NCBI RefSeq assembly: GCF_023721815.1
Contig: NZ_JAMDLI010000022.1
Coordinates: 310,001 to 374,000 of the forward strand
Length of the DNA: 64,000 nucleotides
Reading direction: 5' to 3'
DNA from: Pleomorphomonas sp. JP5
GTDB lineage: Bacteria; Pseudomonadota; Alphaproteobacteria; Rhizobiales; Pleomorphomonadaceae
The first letter of the stretch is position 1. Every line of letters begins with the position of its first letter. The notes beneath the pieces were generated by a model, which ran no database searches, had not been told where the DNA came from, and saw only the letters and a program-made list of their open reading frames with translations. The translations under genes were made by a program, and so were the position numbers. Positions 47,545 to 60,121 of this stretch are shown piece by piece.

Positions 47545-48948
47545 ATGCCCGCGCAACCGACCGTTGCTCTCGTCGGCCGCCCGAATGTCGGCAAGTCCAC
47601 CCTGTTCAATCGCCTCGTCGGCAAGAAGCTGGCGCTGGTTGACGATACGCCGGGCGTCACGCGTGACCGGCGTGTCGGCAACGGCCGGCTTGGCGATCTT
47701 GTTTTCCAGGTGATCGATACCGCGGGTCTCGAGGAGGCAAATCCGGAGTCGCTGGAAGGTCGGATGCGCGCCCAGACGGAGATGGCGATCCGCGAAGCGG
47801 ATGCCATCCTGTTCCTGTATGACGCTCGGGCGGGCATCACGCCGCTCGACAAGCATTTCTCCGACATGATCCGTCGCATGGACCGCGAGGTGATCCTGAT
47901 CGCCAACAAGGCGGAAGGGCGTGGCGTCGAGCCCGGATTGATGGAGGCCTACGAGCTCGGCCTTGGTCAGGCGATTCCCATTTCGGCCGAGCATGGCCAG
48001 GGTATGTCCGATCTTTACGACGCGCTGCGCGAAGCGCTGGAGGGGCGTCTCGGCTTTGCCGAGCCCGATAGCGAGGAGGCGGTGGTCAACCTCGACGTTG
48101 ACGAAGAAGGCAATCTCGTTCGTCCGCAGGAGCAGCGGCCGTTGCGCATCACCGTCACCGGCCGTCCCAACGCGGGCAAATCGACGCTGATCAACCGGAT
48201 GATCGGCGAGGATCGATTGCTGACCGGTCCCGAAGCGGGCATTACCCGGGACTCCATCTCGGTCGATTGGACGTGGCGTGATCGCGAGGTGAAGCTGTTC
48301 GACACCGCTGGTCTTCGTCGCAAGGCTCGCGTTCAGGAGAAGCTCGAGAAGCTGTCGGTTGCCGACGCGCTCAGGGCGATCAAGTTTGCCGAGGTGGTTG
48401 TCGTTCTCCTGGACTCCACGATCCCGTTCGAGAAGCAGGACCTGCACATCGTCGACCTGATCGTCCGTGAGGGCCGGGCGCTGGTGATCGGCCTCAACAA
48501 GTGGGATCTTGTCGAAGACCGTTCCGCCAAGCTCAGGGAGTTGCGCGAGGAATGCGAACGGTTGCTGCCGCAGGTGCGCGGTGTCGAGCTGGTGACGCTC
48601 TCCGGCCTCAATGGCCAGGGTATCGACAAGCTGATGCAGGCGGTTTTGCGCGCCTATGATGTCTGGAATACGCGTATCTCCACCGGCCGCCTCAATCGCT
48701 GGCTGACTGGGCTCATCGAGCACCATCCGCCGCCAGCCGTCGCTGGCCGCCGCCTGAAGATCCGCTATATCACCCAGGCCAAGACCCGGCCGCCGATGTT
48801 CGTCATCTTTGGCTCGCGGCCCGATGCCATGCCCGAAAGCTACATGCGCTATCTGGCCAATGGGCTCAGGGAAACCTTCGAGATGCCGGGCACGCCAATC
48901 CGGGTTCAGATGCGCTCCGGCGACAACCCCTATGACAAGAAAGACTGA
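47545..48948 (+). CDS. der: Ribosome-assembly GTPase Der (EngA)
   Basis: Der is a tandem GTPase needed for 50S ribosome assembly. The 467-residue protein has the first G domain with GRPNVGKST near the N-terminus, the second with GRPNAGKST near residue 210, an NKWD in the second domain, and a C-terminal KH-like domain ([13 protein letters not shown]). The start at 47545 has GAAGGAAG upstream; a TTG at 47527 is less likely. It follows bamB. Confidence 0.96.
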   Translation: MPAQPTVALVGRPNVGKSTLFNRLVGKKLALVDDTPGVTRDRRVGNGRLGDLVFQVIDTAGLEEANPESLEGRMRAQTEMAIREADAILFLYDARAGITPLDKHFSDMIRRMDREVILIANKAEGRGVEPGLMEAYELGLGQAIPISAEHGQGMSDLYDALREALEGRLGFAEPDSEEAVVNLDVDEEGNLVRPQEQRPLRITVTGRPNAGKSTLINRMIGEDRLLTGPEAGITRDSISVDWTWRDREVKLFDTAGLRRKARVQEKLEKLSVADALRAIKFAEVVVVLLDSTIPFEKQDLHIVDLIVREGRALVIGLNKWDLVEDRSAKLRELREECERLLPQVRGVELVTLSGLNGQGIDKLMQAVLRAYDVWNTRISTGRLNRWLTGLIEHHPPPAVAGRRLKIRYITQAKTRPPMFVIFGSRPDAMPESYMRYLANGLRETFEMPGTPIRVQMRSGDNPYDKKD

Positions 48949-49165
48949 CTATAGCACCCGCCGATCAGGTTGAATCAACCGGATCGAAAAGCGGCTGCTC
49001 CAGCGAATGCCTAGGGAGTGGCGGTCACGTCTTGGTGACGTCTGCGCGAAGTCGTTGACCCCCGGGGTTCGCCACAGGAGTGTTCCTGTGCCTTCCAGGT
49101 AGATCGTCCTGCATGACGCGGGCGGTTTTTCTTGAACGTTTCCTCCTTCACCAAGGGCTATTTTC

Positions 49166-49807
49166 ATGCTCCTCGAGAAACTCAACTGGCGGTACGCTAC
49201 CAAGAAATTCGATCCGTCGCGCACGGTGCCGCAGGACAAAGTCGACCTGATCGTGGAGGCGGCGCGGCTGGCCCCGACATCGAGTGGCCTTCAGCCTTAC
49301 GAACTCCTTGTCATCACCAACCCGGACATCAAGGCGAAGATTCTGCCGATCGCCAGTGGTCAGACGCAGGTCGTGGAAGCCTCGCATCTTCTGGTTTTCG
49401 CTGCCTGGGATACCTACACGGCCGACCGTATCAACGAAGCCTTCGACTTTGTCGCCGAAGAGCGGGCACTCGATGGCGAACGGCTCACCAACTGGAACGC
49501 CTACAGGCAGAGGCTGCTGTCGGCCTACGTGCCGCGCGACGCCCGCACCAACTTCGAGCATGCCGCGCGCCAGGCCTACATCGGCTTCGGCCTTGCCATC
49601 GCCCAGGCGGCGATGCTGGAAGTGGATGCCACCCCGATGGAGGGTTTTGACGCCGAGGCTCTCGACGAGCTGCTTGGGCTCGGGGCGCGCGGTCTCAAGT
49701 CGGTCACCATTCTGCCGCTCGGTTATCGTCAGGCCGACAGGGACTGGCTGGTAAACCTCAAGAAGGTGCGCCGTCCGAAGGACAGGTTCGTCACCGAGAT
49801 CAACTGA
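49166..49807 (+). CDS. NAD(P)H nitroreductase, NfsB-like
   Basis: This 213-residue FMN-dependent nitroreductase has the N-terminal RYATKKFD motif, the FMN-contacting APTSSGLQPYELLVI segment and the C-terminal LPLGYR. Members reduce nitroaromatics, quinones or flavins with NAD(P)H. The 217 bases before the gene contain no other gene. The physiological substrate is unknown. Confidence 0.88.
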   Translation: MLLEKLNWRYATKKFDPSRTVPQDKVDLIVEAARLAPTSSGLQPYELLVITNPDIKAKILPIASGQTQVVEASHLLVFAAWDTYTADRINEAFDFVAEERALDGERLTNWNAYRQRLLSAYVPRDARTNFEHAARQAYIGFGLAIAQAAMLEVDATPMEGFDAEALDELLGLGARGLKSVTILPLGYRQADRDWLVNLKKVRRPKDRFVTEIN

Positions 49808-50153
49808 GGCGATTTCGGAGTGGTTCGGGGCGTCCTTCGTGCTCTTCTCATGTAAGGGCGCCCGGTGTCCGTGGCGAAGTTTAGGCAAGCTATTCGACGG
49901 CTTGATCGAAGCCACCAAAAAGCCCGAATAATCTGTTGATGTGAAACGGTAAATTTGCTCGCCACGATGGCTGTTGACGGGGGCTGGGCACCATGGCTTC
50001 CGCCGTCAGAATCGGCTAGAACGAAGCATATCCGGCAGGTCCGGTTTCAAAGGACGATGCGTTGTCCGGCCGGGCGGTAAAGACGTAAAGACAATCCCTG
50101 CTTCCTTCATGTCTTTTGACTGGGGAGCGGAGTAGTTCAGGAAGTTTAAGCCA
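49808..50153 (+). other. Intergenic region before gyrA
   Basis: These 346 bases hold no gene. The gyrA promoter is expected here. AGGAAG lies about ten bases before the proposed TTG start of gyrA. Confidence 0.4.
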
Positions 50154-52910
<2,757 letters not shown>

Positions 52911-52938
52911 TCTCAGCGCCGTCATCCCGGAAAAAGTC

Positions 52939-52973
52939 AGGGCGCAAGACGGTGGCCAAACGTCTTGCGCCCT
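52939..52973. terminator. Bidirectional terminator between gyrA and the small secreted-protein gene
   Basis: A perfect 13-base stem (AGGGCGCAAGACG / CGTCTTGCGCCCT) separates two convergent genes. On the minus strand it is followed by GACTTTTTCC, a good T tract; on the plus strand the tail is weaker. Confidence 0.8.
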
Positions 52974-53018
52974 TGCCGCATTCTGATCAAGGCGTGAGAA
53001 AGCGTCTCGTTGGGTTTC

Positions 53019-53267
53019 TCACTCCACGATGGTCAGGCCGGCCGCCACGGTGGTGACGGTGACGCCGATGCCGTACCGCGCCTCCCTGGCGCATACCTTC
53101 AAGCCATCAACTGTTTCGACGGCGCAGTTGGTGAGATTCGCCATCTGATCGCCCCGGCTGACTTCCGGATAGAGGGGTTCGGTGGCGCCGATCGACAGAA
53201 CGGCAGCCGAAAGCCCGGCCATGACGAGGGCCATCTTCCTCAAACGCGGTATACGATGCTTCGTCAT
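53019..53267 (-). CDS. Small secreted hypothetical protein
   Basis: This 82-residue protein has a basic start and a hydrophobic stretch (residues 10-27) that looks like a signal peptide. A mature region of about 55 residues follows, with two cysteines (in TNCAVE and KVCARE) that could form a disulfide. The hairpin terminator at 52939 ends this transcript. No family was recognised, but the signal peptide and the terminator support it as a real gene. Envelope location is inferred. Confidence 0.6.
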   Translation of the reverse strand: MTKHRIPRLRKMALVMAGLSAAVLSIGATEPLYPEVSRGDQMANLTNCAVETVDGLKVCAREARYGIGVTVTTVAAGLTIVE

Positions 53268-53487
53268 GTCAGTCCGCCTTCCTGCGCGAGACCACTGTAA
53301 GGGGACAGTTTCGGGCGGGATCGTTACGCGGCAGTTAACGTAATCTGGCGGATTGGACGTATCCGGGTTAATGCTTAACGAGTGGTAAATGCGACCAAGT
53401 GCCTAAGTTCAGCCAGCAAGTCGAACGCACCTTCCGGCAGTGGCGACGCAGTTGTTAACAGACTGCGAACCGGCTATTCAGGTGATC

Positions 53488-53985
53488 ATGACGACAGCTC
53501 TTTATGCCGGCTCGTTCGATCCGGTCACATACGGCCATCTCGACGTGATCGAGCGCGCTTCGCGCCTGTTCGACAGGCTCGTGGTGGCCATTGGTATCCA
53601 CCATGAGAAGAAGAGCGAGTTCGACGCCGCCGAGCGCGAGGCGATGCTGCGCGATCTCGTTGCCCCGATCGCCGAGCGGACCGGGGGGGAGATAGAGGTC
53701 GTTACCTTCGCCTGTCTGGTGGTCGACATTGCGCGGCGGCATCAGGCACGCGTCATCGTGCGCGGTATCCGCAACAGTTCCGACCTCGACGTCGAAGTGG
53801 GCATGGCGGGCATGAATGCGGCCATGGCGCCGGAAATCGACACGGTTTATTTCGGGGCCTCCTCGGGCGTTCGCCATGTCGCCTCGAGCCTGGTCAAGCA
53901 GATCGCCAAGTTGGGCGGCGATGTCACTGCCTTTGTTCCGCCGCAGGTGGCGGAGAAACTCCGCGCCCGCTACCCGGCCGAGTGA
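53488..53985 (+). CDS. coaD: Phosphopantetheine adenylyltransferase
   Basis: CoaD makes dephospho-CoA from 4'-phosphopantetheine and ATP, the penultimate step of CoA synthesis. The 165-residue protein has the nucleotidyltransferase motif in GSFDPVTYGHLD, the RGIRNSSDLDVE segment, and SSGVRHVASSLVK, which corresponds to the family's ISSSxVRE. The start at 53488 follows AGGTG; an ATG/GTG further upstream would add non-homologous residues. Position downstream of gyrA is typical of Hyphomicrobiales. Confidence 0.95.
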   Translation: MTTALYAGSFDPVTYGHLDVIERASRLFDRLVVAIGIHHEKKSEFDAAEREAMLRDLVAPIAERTGGEIEVVTFACLVVDIARRHQARVIVRGIRNSSDLDVEVGMAGMNAAMAPEIDTVYFGASSGVRHVASSLVKQIAKLGGDVTAFVPPQVAEKLRARYPAE

Positions 53986-54015
53986 CCGGCTACAACAGGA
54001 AACAGGGAGATCGAT

Positions 54016-54549
54016 GTGATCCGCAGAACCTTTCTCGCGGCGCTTGCCGCCACCGGCATCATGCTGGCGAGCGGAGCCAACGCCGCCTCGCCCGACAACA
54101 TGCTGATCCTGGAAACAAGCAAGGGCAAGGTGACCATCGAACTCAGGCCCGACCTTGCGCCCAAGCACGTCGCGCAGATCAAGACGCTGGTCGGCAAGCA
54201 CTTCTATGATGGCATCATCTTTCACCGGGTGATCGAGGGGTTCATGGCGCAAACCGGTGATCCTACCGGTACCGGCATGGGCGGTTCCGATTTGCCCGAC
54301 ATCCCGGCCGAGTTCTCCAAGGCGCACTTCGGACGCGGAGCGGTCGGCATGGCGCGCGCGCAGGACCCCAACAGCGCCAACTCGCAGTTCTTCATCATGT
54401 TCGATGACGGCGGTTTCCTCGACGGTCAGTATACCGTCTGGGGGCAGGTGACCGACGGGATGGACGTGGTCGACAAGATCAATCGCGGCGAACCGCCGGC
54501 AAACCCGGACAAGATCGTCAAGGCGCGTCTTGCTTCCGATCCGAACTGA
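54016..54549 (+). CDS. Periplasmic cyclophilin-type peptidyl-prolyl isomerase
   Basis: Cyclophilins catalyse cis-trans isomerisation of Xaa-Pro bonds. The 177-residue protein starts with GTG at 54016 after AGGGAGA and has a signal peptide ending ANA-ASP at about residue 23. The cyclophilin core includes FHRVIEGFMAQTGDPTGTG, NSANSQFFIMF and the FLDGQYTVWGQV segment. It is followed 66 bases later by a cytoplasmic paralogue, the usual coaD–ppi–ppi order in this group. Confidence 0.93.
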   Translation: MIRRTFLAALAATGIMLASGANAASPDNMLILETSKGKVTIELRPDLAPKHVAQIKTLVGKHFYDGIIFHRVIEGFMAQTGDPTGTGMGGSDLPDIPAEFSKAHFGRGAVGMARAQDPNSANSQFFIMFDDGGFLDGQYTVWGQVTDGMDVVDKINRGEPPANPDKIVKARLASDPN

Positions 54550-54615
54550 TCGATCGAACTTTCCGCCCGGCCGTGATAAGAGCGCTGCCGGCAACAAGAC
54601 CGAAAGGAGGCCCGC

Positions 54616-55092
54616 GTGGCCGATATCAAGGATCCTGAGAACACCCTCGTCATGGAAACCAGCAAGGGCACCGTCGTCATCGAGATGCGGCCCGACCTTG
54701 CGCCTAACCATGTGGCTCACATCAAGAAGCTCGTGCGCGAGAAGTTCTACGACGGCATCGTGTTCCACCGGGTGATCGAAGGCTTCATGGCCCAGACCGG
54801 CTGCCCGCACGGCACCGGCACCGGTGGATCGAAGTATCCTGACCTGAATCAGGAGTTCAACGCCGAGCCTCACGTGCGCGGCACGGTGTCCATGGCCCGC
54901 GCCATGAACCCCAACTCGGCCAACTCGCAGTTCTTCATCTGCTTCGACGATGCCCGCTTCCTCGACAAGCAGTATACCGTGTGGGGCAAGGTTATCGAAG
55001 GCATGGAGAACGTGGACAAGATCAAGCGCGGCGAGCCGGTGCGCGATCCCGACACGATCATTTCCGTCGTCGTGGCTGCCGACGCAGCGTAA
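54616..55092 (+). CDS. Cytoplasmic cyclophilin-type peptidyl-prolyl isomerase
   Basis: This 158-residue cyclophilin starts with GTG at 54616, seven bases after AAGGAGG. It has no signal peptide, so it acts in the cytoplasm. It has the active-site Arg/Phe region FHRVIEGFMAQTGCPHGTG and NSANSQFFICF. It is clearly paralogous to the upstream periplasmic copy. A strong terminator follows at 55115. Confidence 0.94.
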   Translation: MADIKDPENTLVMETSKGTVVIEMRPDLAPNHVAHIKKLVREKFYDGIVFHRVIEGFMAQTGCPHGTGTGGSKYPDLNQEFNAEPHVRGTVSMARAMNPNSANSQFFICFDDARFLDKQYTVWGKVIEGMENVDKIKRGEPVRDPDTIISVVVAADAA

Positions 55093-55114
55093 AGACGTCA
55101 TCCAATTGATTATG

Positions 55115-55147
55115 CGCCGACGGAGGTTTCTTCGTCGGCGTTTTTTT
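55115..55147 (+). terminator. Intrinsic terminator after the cyclophilin pair
   Basis: A perfect eight-base stem (CGCCGACG / CGTCGGCG) with a ten-base loop is followed by seven T residues. Confidence 0.92.
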
Positions 55148-55169
55148 GTGGGAGGCGGCCATTCTTCCT

Positions 55170-56060
55170 GTGCCCGAGCACGCCACTGGCCCATTGTTGG
55201 AACCACTGCGCCTGGCTCTTCGAGGGCTTCTGTCGCGCTTGCCGACCCCGATCGCTGAGTTCATCCTGTTCGGTCTGAAACAGGCTTGGTCGTGTCTGTT
55301 CGGCGGCGTGATGCTGTCGGCGCTTATCGCCACCAAGTATCTCTGGTCGGCGGATTGGCCTGTTCACCGCTACGACTTTCTTTTCGCTTTTGCGCTGACG
55401 ATCCAGGTTCTCATGCTTGTCTTCAGGCTCGAGAGCCTTTCCGAGCTGAAGGTGATCGCCGTCTACCACGTGGTCGGCACGGTCATGGAAGTCTTCAAGG
55501 TTCATATGGGGTCATGGAGCTATCCGGAGCCCGCGGTGATGGCGATCGGTGGCGTGCCGTTGTTTTCCGGTTTCATGTATGGCTCGGTTGGCAGCTACAT
55601 GGCGCGGGTGATCCGCGTCTTCGACATGCGTTTCACCAACTATCCGGGGCGCAACTGGACCATCGCCCTGTCGTTGGCCATCTACGCCAACTTCTTCGGA
55701 CACCATTTCATACAGGATTTCAGGTGGTTCCTGTTCGCGGCGACGGTTCTTTTGTACGGGCGCGTGCGGATCTATTTCACGGTCGATCAGACGCCACGCT
55801 GGATGCCGCTCGTCGTCGCGGCGATTCTGAGCTGCTTCTTCATGTGGGTGGCGGAAAATGTCGGAACCTTTACCGGAACCTGGCTCTATCCCGGCCAGGC
55901 TTCGTGGCACCTGGTGTCATTCGGAAAGATGGGGTCGTGGTATCTGCTTCTGTTCGTGAGCTTCACCCTGGTGACGCTCGTCCTGCCGCCTCGCCCGCCG
56001 GATGATCGGCGGGCGGAGGAAGGTCAGGGGTATCAGGCGAACAGCTCGACCAGCCAGTAA
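55170..56060 (+). CDS. DUF817 integral membrane protein
   Basis: This protein of about 296 residues has eight or so hydrophobic helices. Conserved DUF817 features are FGLKQAWSCLFGG, MEVFKVHMGSWSYPE, FSGFMYGSVGSYMARV and the WVAENVGTFTGTWLYPGQ region. The start is uncertain: a GTG at 55170 is used, but a TTG at 55146 inside the preceding terminator's T tract or one near 55194 are alternatives. The last 28 bases overlap the 3' end of the Pit gene on the other strand. Function unknown. Confidence 0.8.
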   Translation: MPEHATGPLLEPLRLALRGLLSRLPTPIAEFILFGLKQAWSCLFGGVMLSALIATKYLWSADWPVHRYDFLFAFALTIQVLMLVFRLESLSELKVIAVYHVVGTVMEVFKVHMGSWSYPEPAVMAIGGVPLFSGFMYGSVGSYMARVIRVFDMRFTNYPGRNWTIALSLAIYANFFGHHFIQDFRWFLFAATVLLYGRVRIYFTVDQTPRWMPLVVAAILSCFFMWVAENVGTFTGTWLYPGQASWHLVSFGKMGSWYLLLFVSFTLVTLVLPPRPPDDRRAEEGQGYQANSSTSQ

Positions 56061-57034
56061 GAGCAGGCGGCGATCGCGGCGCCGGCCGGCATCGTGATGA
56101 TCCAGGCGATGACGATGTTGCCGGCGATCCCCCAGCGGACGGCCGAAACGCGCCGCGCCGCGCCGACGCCGATGATGGCGCCGGTGATCGTGTGGGTGGT
56201 CGACACCGGGATGCCGAAATGCGTGGCGATGAACAGGGTGATGGCGCCGCCCGTCTCGGCGCAGAAGCCCTGCATCGGGTTGAGGCGGGTGATCTTCGAG
56301 CCCATGGTGTGAACGATGCGCCAGCCGCCCATCAGCGTGCCGAGCGCCATGGCCGATTGGCAGGCGATCACCACCCAGAACGGCACGTAGAACTCACCAC
56401 CGAGATAGCCTTGCGAGTAAAGCAGCACGGCGATGATGCCCATCGTCTTCTGCGCGTCGTTGCCGCCGTGGCCGAGCGAGTAAAGCGAGGCCGAGACGAA
56501 CTGCAGGTGCCGGAAGGTTTTATCCACGGCAAATGGGGTGCGTTTCACGAAGGTCCAGGAGACCGCGAGCACCAGCATCAACGCAAGGAAGAAGCCAAGC
56601 GCCGGCGACAGGAAGATGGCCCCCGCCGTCTTGATCAGGCCGGCCCAGACGATCGAGCTGAACCCGGTCTTGGCGAGGCCCGCGCCAACCAGGCCGCCAA
56701 CCAGGGCATGCGAGGACGACGAGGGAATGCCGGCAACCCAGGTAATGACGTTCCAGACGATCGCACCCATCAGGGCGGCGAACACGACATGCGGCGTGAC
56801 GATGGACGGATCGATGATGCCCTTTCCGAGCGTCGTTGCGACGTGCAGGCCGAAGAACAGGAAGGCGATGAAGTTGAAGAAAGCCGCCCAGAACACCGCG
56901 TACTGCGGCCGGAGCACGCGCGTCGACACGATGGTGGCGATCGAGTTGGCGGCGTCGTGCAGGCCATTGAGGAAATCGAACAGCAGAGCGATGCCGATCA
57001 GGCCCATGAGCAACGGAAGGGCGAGCGTCTCCAT
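56033..57034 (-). CDS. Low-affinity inorganic phosphate transporter, PiT family
   Basis: This 333-residue membrane protein has the two PiT signatures: the N-terminal GLHDAANSIATIVSTR and the C-terminal repeat with THFGIPVSTTHTITGAIIG. It has about ten helices. PiT carriers take up phosphate, often as a metal-phosphate complex, using the proton gradient. It overlaps by one base the upstream DUF47 gene, the usual partner. It is convergent with and overlaps the DUF817 gene. Confidence 0.92.
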   Translation of the reverse strand: METLALPLLMGLIGIALLFDFLNGLHDAANSIATIVSTRVLRPQYAVFWAAFFNFIAFLFFGLHVATTLGKGIIDPSIVTPHVVFAALMGAIVWNVITWVAGIPSSSSHALVGGLVGAGLAKTGFSSIVWAGLIKTAGAIFLSPALGFFLALMLVLAVSWTFVKRTPFAVDKTFRHLQFVSASLYSLGHGGNDAQKTMGIIAVLLYSQGYLGGEFYVPFWVVIACQSAMALGTLMGGWRIVHTMGSKITRLNPMQGFCAETGGAITLFIATHFGIPVSTTHTITGAIIGVGAARRVSAVRWGIAGNIVIAWIITMPAGAAIAACSYWLVELFA

Positions 57035-57675
57035 CAGACGTTCTCGATCACGATGCCGCTGATTTCCTTGGCGACGTCCTCAAACCGGTCGAGGACCTTC
57101 TCGAGCTCGCCATAGATCTTGCTGCCGATTATGTAGCCCATGGCATTGCCGGCACCGTGTCGCCGATAGAGGTCCTTGAGGCCGTTGTCATGCAGGAGGT
57201 CCGAGTGGCCTTCGACGCGCGTGACCTCTTCCGAAAGAGCCGTCAGACGTGGGGCGTTGGAGCCGACGTTCTTCAGGAGCGGAATGGCTTCGGCGACCAG
57301 CTTGGATGCCTGGATGATGTCAGCCCCCATGTCGCGCATGCCTGGATCGAAGGCGCGCTGCTCGAACAGCAGGATCGTTTTCACCACGCGGTGCATGGTG
57401 TCGATGGTGTCGTCCATCGACTGTATGAGGTCCTTGATGTCGTTGCGGTCGAACGGCGTGATGAAGCTCCGCCGAACAGCCAGAAGCACCTCGCGGGTAA
57501 TGCCGTCCGCCTTGTCTTCGAGGGCGACGATCTCGGCGATGCGTGCATCGCGGTCCTCACCCGACAGAAGGGCGTTGAGCGAGTGGGCGGCGCTGACGAC
57601 GGTTTCGGAATGCTGTGCGAACAGATCGAAGAATTGCTCTTCGTGCGGGAGGAGCTTGCGGAACCACTCAAGCAT
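57034..57675 (-). CDS. DUF47 PhoU-like regulator of Pit
   Basis: This 213-residue, all-helical protein has the DUF47 pattern: [20 protein letters not shown] near the start and [19 protein letters not shown] and [20 protein letters not shown] later. The family is related to PhoU and is often encoded next to PiT transporters, where it probably adjusts phosphate uptake. Its stop overlaps the Pit start by one base, so the two are translationally coupled. Confidence 0.9.
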   Translation of the reverse strand: MLEWFRKLLPHEEQFFDLFAQHSETVVSAAHSLNALLSGEDRDARIAEIVALEDKADGITREVLLAVRRSFITPFDRNDIKDLIQSMDDTIDTMHRVVKTILLFEQRAFDPGMRDMGADIIQASKLVAEAIPLLKNVGSNAPRLTALSEEVTRVEGHSDLLHDNGLKDLYRRHGAGNAMGYIIGSKIYGELEKVLDRFEDVAKEISGIVIENV

Positions 57676-57977
57676 GGTCGGTCCTTGTTTTCTGGACTTT
57701 TCGGGACGCGGTTTATCCGATGAGTTCCCCGGGCGCTAGTCGCAGTTCCCCAGAAGGGTGGTTTTTTAGGCGGATATCCATTGTGTCCTTCGCAAGGAGG
57801 GCGTTGGGACTGCGTTCCATGGCTCTTTGGGCCGAGAAAGCTGGTGGCGCAAAGCGCGCTCTTCTTTCGGCTTCTCGCAGCTTCGGCGCTCGACTTGCAC
57901 GGCAATCTGCGTGGCCAACTGCCTTGGTCTTCTCGCGGGACCGTTGCCTTTCGCAGCGCTCCTGCCTATGCAGAGTC
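57676..57977. other. Divergent intergenic region, DUF47–Pit and queA
   Basis: These 302 bases hold no accepted gene. They must hold the promoters of the DUF47–Pit pair (minus) and queA (plus), but no motif was convincing and no pho box was recognised. Confidence 0.35.
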
Positions 57978-59066
57978 ATGCAAGTTTCAGCCTTCGACTT
58001 CGATCTGCCACCCGACCGGATTGCCCTGCGCCCAGCCTCTCCGCGTGACGCGTCGCGCCTGCTGGTGGTGAAACCGGGCGAGCCGTTCGAGGACCGGCAT
58101 GCGCGCGATCTCGCCGAGCTGCTCTCGCCGGGGGATGCGCTGGTGTTCAACGACACCAAGGTCATTCCAGCCCAGCTCGAAGGACGGCGGGAGCGCGAGG
58201 GCGCCGAACCCGTTCGCTTTTCCGCCACCTTGCATATGTGTGAGGCGCCGGATCGCTGGCGCGCCTTCGTGAAGGGCGCACGCAAGCTGCGCTCGGGCGA
58301 TCATGTGGTGTTCTCAGGTGTCGATACGAGCGCGCCCCCTCTGGGCGCTCTCGTGGCGGAGAAGGGGGGCGACGGAGAGGTTACGCTGGTTTTCGACCGT
58401 GCCGGACCGGATCTGGATCTGGCGTTGATGGCGGTCGGCCACATCCCTCTTCCGCCCTACATCGCAGCCAGGCGAGCCGAGGATGAGCGCGATCGGGCCG
58501 ACTACCAGACGGTTTATGCCCGTGAGAGCGGCGCGGTTGCCGCGCCGACTGCCGGCCTCCACTTCACGCCGGATCTTTTCGATCGCCTCGACGCGCGCGG
58601 CATCGGCCGGCACTTCGTGACTCTGCATGTGGGAGCGGGCACCTTCCTGCCGATGAAGGTGGACGATACCGAGAACCACAAGATGCATTCCGAGGTCGGT
58701 CACGTCTCAGCGGGCACCGCCGATGCGCTCAACGCCGTTCGCGCGCGTGGGGGCAGGGTGGTGGCCGTCGGCACCACGTCGCTCCGGTTGCTGGAAAGTG
58801 CGGCTAGCGAAGATGGCCTGATCCGGCCGTTCGCGGGGGCGACCGATATCTTCATCACCCCTGGTTACCGCTTCCGCGCCGTCGATCTGCTAATGACCAA
58901 CTTTCACCTGCCGAAGTCGACACTGTTCATGCTGGTATCGGCCTTCTCCGGCCTCGACACCATGCATGCCGCGTATGCTCATGCGATTGCCAATGGCTAC
59001 CGCTTCTACTCCTATGGCGACACGTCGCTGCTCCTTCCCGCGCCAGAGAGCCGGTTGACGAGATAG
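57978..59066 (+). CDS. queA: S-adenosylmethionine:tRNA ribosyltransferase-isomerase QueA
   Basis: QueA transfers the ribosyl part of SAM to 7-aminomethyl-7-deazaguanine in tRNA, giving epoxyqueuosine. The 362-residue protein starts at 57978 with [19 protein letters not shown]. It has the [35 protein letters not shown] and [24 protein letters not shown] motifs. Length is normal. In many Hyphomicrobiales queA follows coaD and the cyclophilins, as here apart from the inserted DUF817 and Pit genes. Confidence 0.95.
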   Translation: MQVSAFDFDLPPDRIALRPASPRDASRLLVVKPGEPFEDRHARDLAELLSPGDALVFNDTKVIPAQLEGRREREGAEPVRFSATLHMCEAPDRWRAFVKGARKLRSGDHVVFSGVDTSAPPLGALVAEKGGDGEVTLVFDRAGPDLDLALMAVGHIPLPPYIAARRAEDERDRADYQTVYARESGAVAAPTAGLHFTPDLFDRLDARGIGRHFVTLHVGAGTFLPMKVDDTENHKMHSEVGHVSAGTADALNAVRARGGRVVAVGTTSLRLLESAASEDGLIRPFAGATDIFITPGYRFRAVDLLMTNFHLPKSTLFMLVSAFSGLDTMHAAYAHAIANGYRFYSYGDTSLLLPAPESRLTR

Positions 59067-59090
59067 GGCCTGACTGCACTCGCGACGATA

Positions 59091-59116
59091 CAAAAAGGGG
59101 CGCCTGGAAGCGCCCC
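59091..59116 (-). terminator. Intrinsic terminator after lexA
   Basis: On the minus strand GGGGCGC-TTCCAG-GCGCCCC is followed by TTTTTG, 28 bases past the lexA stop codon. Confidence 0.85.
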
Positions 59117-59144
59117 ATAGCCGGTTTCAGGTGCTTGAAAACAC

Positions 59145-59858
59145 TCAGTAGCGGCGCATCAGCGCCACGAGGCGACCCTGGATACGGACCCGGTCGGGGC
59201 CGAAAATACGCGTCTCATAGGCCGGATTGGCGGCTTCGAGCGCGACAGAGGCGCCTTTGCGCCGAAGTCGCTTCAGCGTCGCTTCCTCGTCGTCCACCAG
59301 CGCCACGATGATGTCGCCGGAGTCGGCCGTGTCGGACTTCTTGATGACCACGGTATCGCCGTCGAGAATGCCTGCCTCGATCATCGAGTCGCCACGCACT
59401 TCAAGGGCGTAATGCTCGCCACCTGCCACGAGGTCGATCGGCACGTGGAGGATATGGGATTGGTTCTGGATGGCGGCGATCGGCACGCCGGCAGCAATGC
59501 GTCCCATCACCGGCACCGGTACCGTATCGCGGCTGTCGAGCGAAGGCGCCGAGACGGAGGCGGGTGGAGCCTTGCGGCCGCCGTCGCCTTCGATCACCGA
59601 TGGTGCGAAACCCTTGCGCGCCCTGCCAATGCCCGGCTGCATGGTCTCTGGCAGCTTGATGACTTCCAGCGCTCGCGCCCGATTGGGAAGCCGGCGAATG
59701 AAGCCGCGTTCTTCAAGCGCGGTAATGAGACGATGAATGCCGGACTTCGACTTGAGGTCGAGAGCATCCTTCATCTCGTCAAAAGAGGGCGGAACGCCAG
59801 ACTCTTTCAGACGCTCATGAATGAACATCAGGAGTTCGAGCTGTTTGCGCGTGAGCAT
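59145..59858 (-). CDS. lexA: SOS repressor LexA
   Basis: LexA represses SOS genes and cleaves itself when RecA is activated by DNA damage. The 237-residue protein has an N-terminal winged helix (residues 1-65), the Ala123-Gly124 cleavage site in [10 protein letters not shown], and the catalytic dyad Ser158 (GDSM) and Lys196 (TLKRL). It is longer than E. coli LexA because of a linker at about 70-110, as is usual in alphaproteobacteria. A perfect alphaproteobacterial SOS box lies 71 bases upstream, so the gene is autoregulated. Confidence 0.96.
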   Translation of the reverse strand: MLTRKQLELLMFIHERLKESGVPPSFDEMKDALDLKSKSGIHRLITALEERGFIRRLPNRARALEVIKLPETMQPGIGRARKGFAPSVIEGDGGRKAPPASVSAPSLDSRDTVPVPVMGRIAAGVPIAAIQNQSHILHVPIDLVAGGEHYALEVRGDSMIEAGILDGDTVVIKKSDTADSGDIIVALVDDEEATLKRLRRKGASVALEAANPAYETRIFGPDRVRIQGRLVALMRRY

Positions 59859-59928
59859 CGTCTGGTCCCCGCTGGTCGGCCGGCGCGCCGAAACGCGAAT
59901 CGGTACAAATCACGAACAGAGTTAACAT

Positions 59929-59943
59929 GTTCCGTGTGTGTTC
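59929..59943 (-). promoter_or_regulatory. SOS box (GTTC-N7-GTTC) upstream of lexA
   Basis: GTTC at 59929-59932, seven bases, then GTTC at 59940-59943 is an exact match to the alphaproteobacterial LexA operator. On the lexA strand it reads GAAC-N7-GAAC, 71 bases before the start codon. Confidence 0.85.
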
Positions 59944-60121
59944 CGCAATGATTATCGCCCCCGCCAGGAACAGCATGATCAAAGAGGTAAGGGGGCATAC
60001 GCGCGTGATGCTGCCGTCGGTCGGCGTCGAATCCTCTTCGGGGAAGAGGGTTGAGTGTCGTGCATGGAGGCCGAGAATATAGCCATTCCCGCTTGGACTT
60101 CTCCCACTTCGGCGGCGTTGA

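Noticed and set aside
45879-47909. A 676-codon minus-strand open frame.
   Set aside because: It covers bamB and the start of der in antisense and has no recognisable domains.
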